NCBI GenBank assembly: GCA_004297495.1
Contig: SCTL01000216.1
Coordinates: 1 to 15,766 of the forward strand
DNA from: Verrucomicrobiota bacterium
GTDB lineage: Bacteria > Verrucomicrobiota > Verrucomicrobiia > Limisphaerales > JADLHS01
Reading direction: 5' to 3'
Length of the DNA stretch: 15,766 nucleotides
Below the pieces are notes generated by a model. The model was not told the DNA's origin. It saw only the letters and a list, made by a program, of their open reading frames with translations, and did no database searches. This document shows, piece by piece, positions 14,388 through 15,766 of the stretch (positions within the stretch are counted from its first letter, which is position 1; every line of letters begins with the position of its first letter). The position numbers were made by a program, and so were the translations under genes.

Positions 14388-15155
14388 ATGAATATAAAAG
14401 TGGCGCGACTGAGTCTCGGGTTATTTTGCGCGATGGTTCTGGCGACGGGTTGTGAATCGAGCCGCTCGAAACCATCGGGGGTTTATCCCGGAAGCGAGCC
14501 GCGCACTCTGCGCCCGGCCCGTCCGGCGACGGAGGAGGAAATTCTGGCTCGTGCGGCAGCGCAACCAGTGGCTCCGGTTGCGGGTGAAGGCTGGCAATCG
14601 TTGTTCGATGGAAAAAGTCTGACTGGCTGGCGGGTGACGGACTTTTCCGCAGGTGGCGAGGTGACGGTGGGGCAGGGGATGATTCTCTGCCGGGCGGGCG
14701 AGCCGTTCACCGGTATTTCCACGACGAATTTCGCGGCCAAGGTGGATTATGAAATCTCACTTGAGGCGATGCGCGTCTCGGGCGCGGATTTTTTCTGCGG
14801 GTTGACGTTTCCGGTGCGAGAATCGTTTTGCAGTCTGATCCTGGGCGGATGGGGTGGGTCGGTGGTCGGGTTATCGAGCCTGGATGATGAGGACGCTTCG
14901 GAAAACGAGACGACCCAGATTGTGGAGTTTGAATCAGGCCGGTGGTATCACGTTCAGTTGCGTGTCACGGAGCAACGAGTCGAAGCGTGGATCGAGCAGA
15001 AAAAGGTGGTGGACGCGGTGATTGCCGGCCGGAAAGTCTCGTTACGGCCCGGAGAGATCGAATTGTCCCGGCCGCTGGGGCTGTGTTGTTGGTCCACGAC
15101 GGCGGCGTATCGGGCTGTTCAGGTTCGTCCGGTCTTGCCCGAGCGGCCGAGGTAG
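14388..15155 (+). CDS. Lipoprotein with DUF1080 (3-keto-disaccharide hydrolase-type) domain
   Basis: 255 aa from the ATG at 14388, preferred over a TTG at 14367. The shorter start gives a compact lipoprotein signal, MNIKVARLSLGLFCAMVLAT then GC, with lipobox LATGC and lipidated C22. A Pro-rich linker follows, then from about residue 67 the domain opens with EGWQSLFDGKSLTGW, the standard beginning of DUF1080 (LamG/concanavalin-like fold). Later parts (VDYEISLEAM, SGADFFCGLTFPV, YHVQLRVTEQRVEAWI) also fit. Family members are abundant in Verrucomicrobiota and Planctomycetota; some hydrolyse 3-keto-glucosides, others may only bind sugars. No catalytic residues can be assigned by eye. It probably faces the periplasm. 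It is divergent from yggU, and the next gene begins 147 bp downstream on the same strand. Confidence 0.85.
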   Translation: MNIKVARLSLGLFCAMVLATGCESSRSKPSGVYPGSEPRTLRPARPATEEEILARAAAQPVAPVAGEGWQSLFDGKSLTGWRVTDFSAGGEVTVGQGMILCRAGEPFTGISTTNFAAKVDYEISLEAMRVSGADFFCGLTFPVRESFCSLILGGWGGSVVGLSSLDDEDASENETTQIVEFESGRWYHVQLRVTEQRVEAWIEQKKVVDAVIAGRKVSLRPGEIELSRPLGLCCWSTTAAYRAVQVRPVLPERPR

Positions 15156-15302
15156 AGCCCGGCGCGTCTCCGGCGAGCAGGCTGGTTCCGGGGGCGATTT
15201 GCGAACTGCCGGGGATAGAAAACCGTTGACAACTTTGCCTGTGAATAACTAGGGTATAACGCAATCGAAGTCGGAAGCGATTTGCTGGCAGTGCGACAAG
15301 AT

Positions 15303-15766
15303 ATGAAAACCAATTTAATGCGCCTCACCCGTGGTGTAGGAGTTGCCGTCTGGGTTCTTCTATCCATAACGGGCGCGCGCGCGACGGTGATCTACAACAA
15401 TTCCACGAACGACTTGGTCACGCGCTTCGCCTGGGGCGGGAACGAACTGGGCGATGAAATCATTCTCGCCGGGACGGATCGTTATCTGACGGATTTCTCC
15501 TTCGAGTTTTACGGCACCAACACCGCCAGCCCGATCAGCTTTGCGGGCACCCCCGAGGCGTGCGTGAAGTTTTATTTGAACGATGGCTCCCCGTTCAACG
15601 GTTACAGTACTCCGAGTTCCAATTTCTTCGATAGCGGCTGGTTTAGCATTGGCGGGCCGACCGCGCGTTCGACCATGCTGTTCACCACCGCAGACTTTGG
15701 CGCGGGCGGACTCTATATGCCCGTTTACTCGAACTTCACCTGGAGCGTGCAGTTTCGGAACCTGGG
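15303..15766 (+). CDS. Secreted hypothetical protein, N-terminal 154 residues (runs off right edge)
   Basis: I translated an open frame from the ATG at 15303 to the end of the window. It begins with a Sec signal peptide (MKTNLMRLTRGVGVAVWVLL, then SITGARA with likely cleavage before TVIYNNST). The mature part (DLVTRFAWGGNELGDEIILA, then GTDRYLTDFSFEFYGTN) closely recalls the N-terminal half of many verrucomicrobial proteins that end in a PEP-CTERM sorting signal. That C-terminus lies outside the window, so the class is an inference. The length seen is about two thirds of what such proteins usually have. No catalytic motif is visible; a beta-sandwich is likely. No Shine-Dalgarno sequence precedes the start. 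It is probably exported and kept at the cell surface or in exopolysaccharide. Confidence 0.8.
   Translation, partial: MKTNLMRLTRGVGVAVWVLLSITGARATVIYNNSTNDLVTRFAWGGNELGDEIILAGTDRYLTDFSFEFYGTNTASPISFAGTPEACVKFYLNDGSPFNGYSTPSSNFFDSGWFSIGGPTARSTMLFTTADFGAGGLYMPVYSNFTWSVQFRNL

Noticed and set aside
15226..15260. TTGACA and TATAAC before the last gene as a promoter
   Set aside because: The hexamers are good, but the spacer is 23 bp, too long for a sigma70 promoter; no better pair at 16-18 bp was found.

Overview
The window looks like a chromosomal segment of a Verrucomicrobiota bacterium, probably a Pedosphaera/Limisphaerales-type soil or freshwater lineage. That assignment is an inference from gene content. 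The clues are a giant secreted protein built of autotransporter-associated beta-strand repeats ending in a short 'FRLI' tail, a DUF1080 (3-keto-disaccharide hydrolase-type) lipoprotein, a small conserved protein of a kind I recall from this phylum, SDR-type mannonate oxidoreductase, GC-rich Asn/Thr/Gly-rich secreted proteins, and intergenic hairpin repeats. No phage, IS element or CRISPR array is visible.

Left part (1-5927, minus strand): an extracellular polysaccharide module. A GH16 beta-glucanase domain is fused to about 1500 residues of beta-strand repeats. It is followed on the same strand by the start of a second secreted protein that runs off the left edge. Next come a tRNA-Leu(UAA) gene (plus) and a small conserved hypothetical gene (plus), which converges on the following block.

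Middle (6592-11892, minus strand): central carbon and sugar-acid genes. A LarA-type nickel-pincer racemase/epimerase lies directly downstream of an SDR D-mannonate oxidoreductase. A 30-bp imperfect inverted repeat made of 10-bp units separates them. Upstream is a phosphoglucomutase/phosphomannomutase, separated from the SDR gene by a composite hairpin element. It is immediately preceded by a hicBA-like toxin-antitoxin pair, then by ribulose-phosphate 3-epimerase and a possible 60-aa gene.

Right part (11909-14318, minus strand): the membrane protease FtsH, preceded by a YggU/DUF167 protein. Divergent from these (plus strand) are a DUF1080 lipoprotein and the 5' part of a secreted protein that resembles verrucomicrobial PEP-CTERM proteins; its C-terminus is outside the window.

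Together the genes fit a polysaccharide degrader: secreted or surface-bound glycan-active proteins outside, sugar-acid interconversion and the pentose phosphate pathway inside, and housekeeping genes between. The most testable new ideas are three. First, the LarA homologue next to mannonate oxidoreductase may epimerise a sugar acid (gluconate/mannonate) rather than lactate. Second, the GH16-repeat fusion has no autotransporter barrel. Third, the genes mostly lack Shine-Dalgarno sequences and several have candidate promoters almost touching the start codon.
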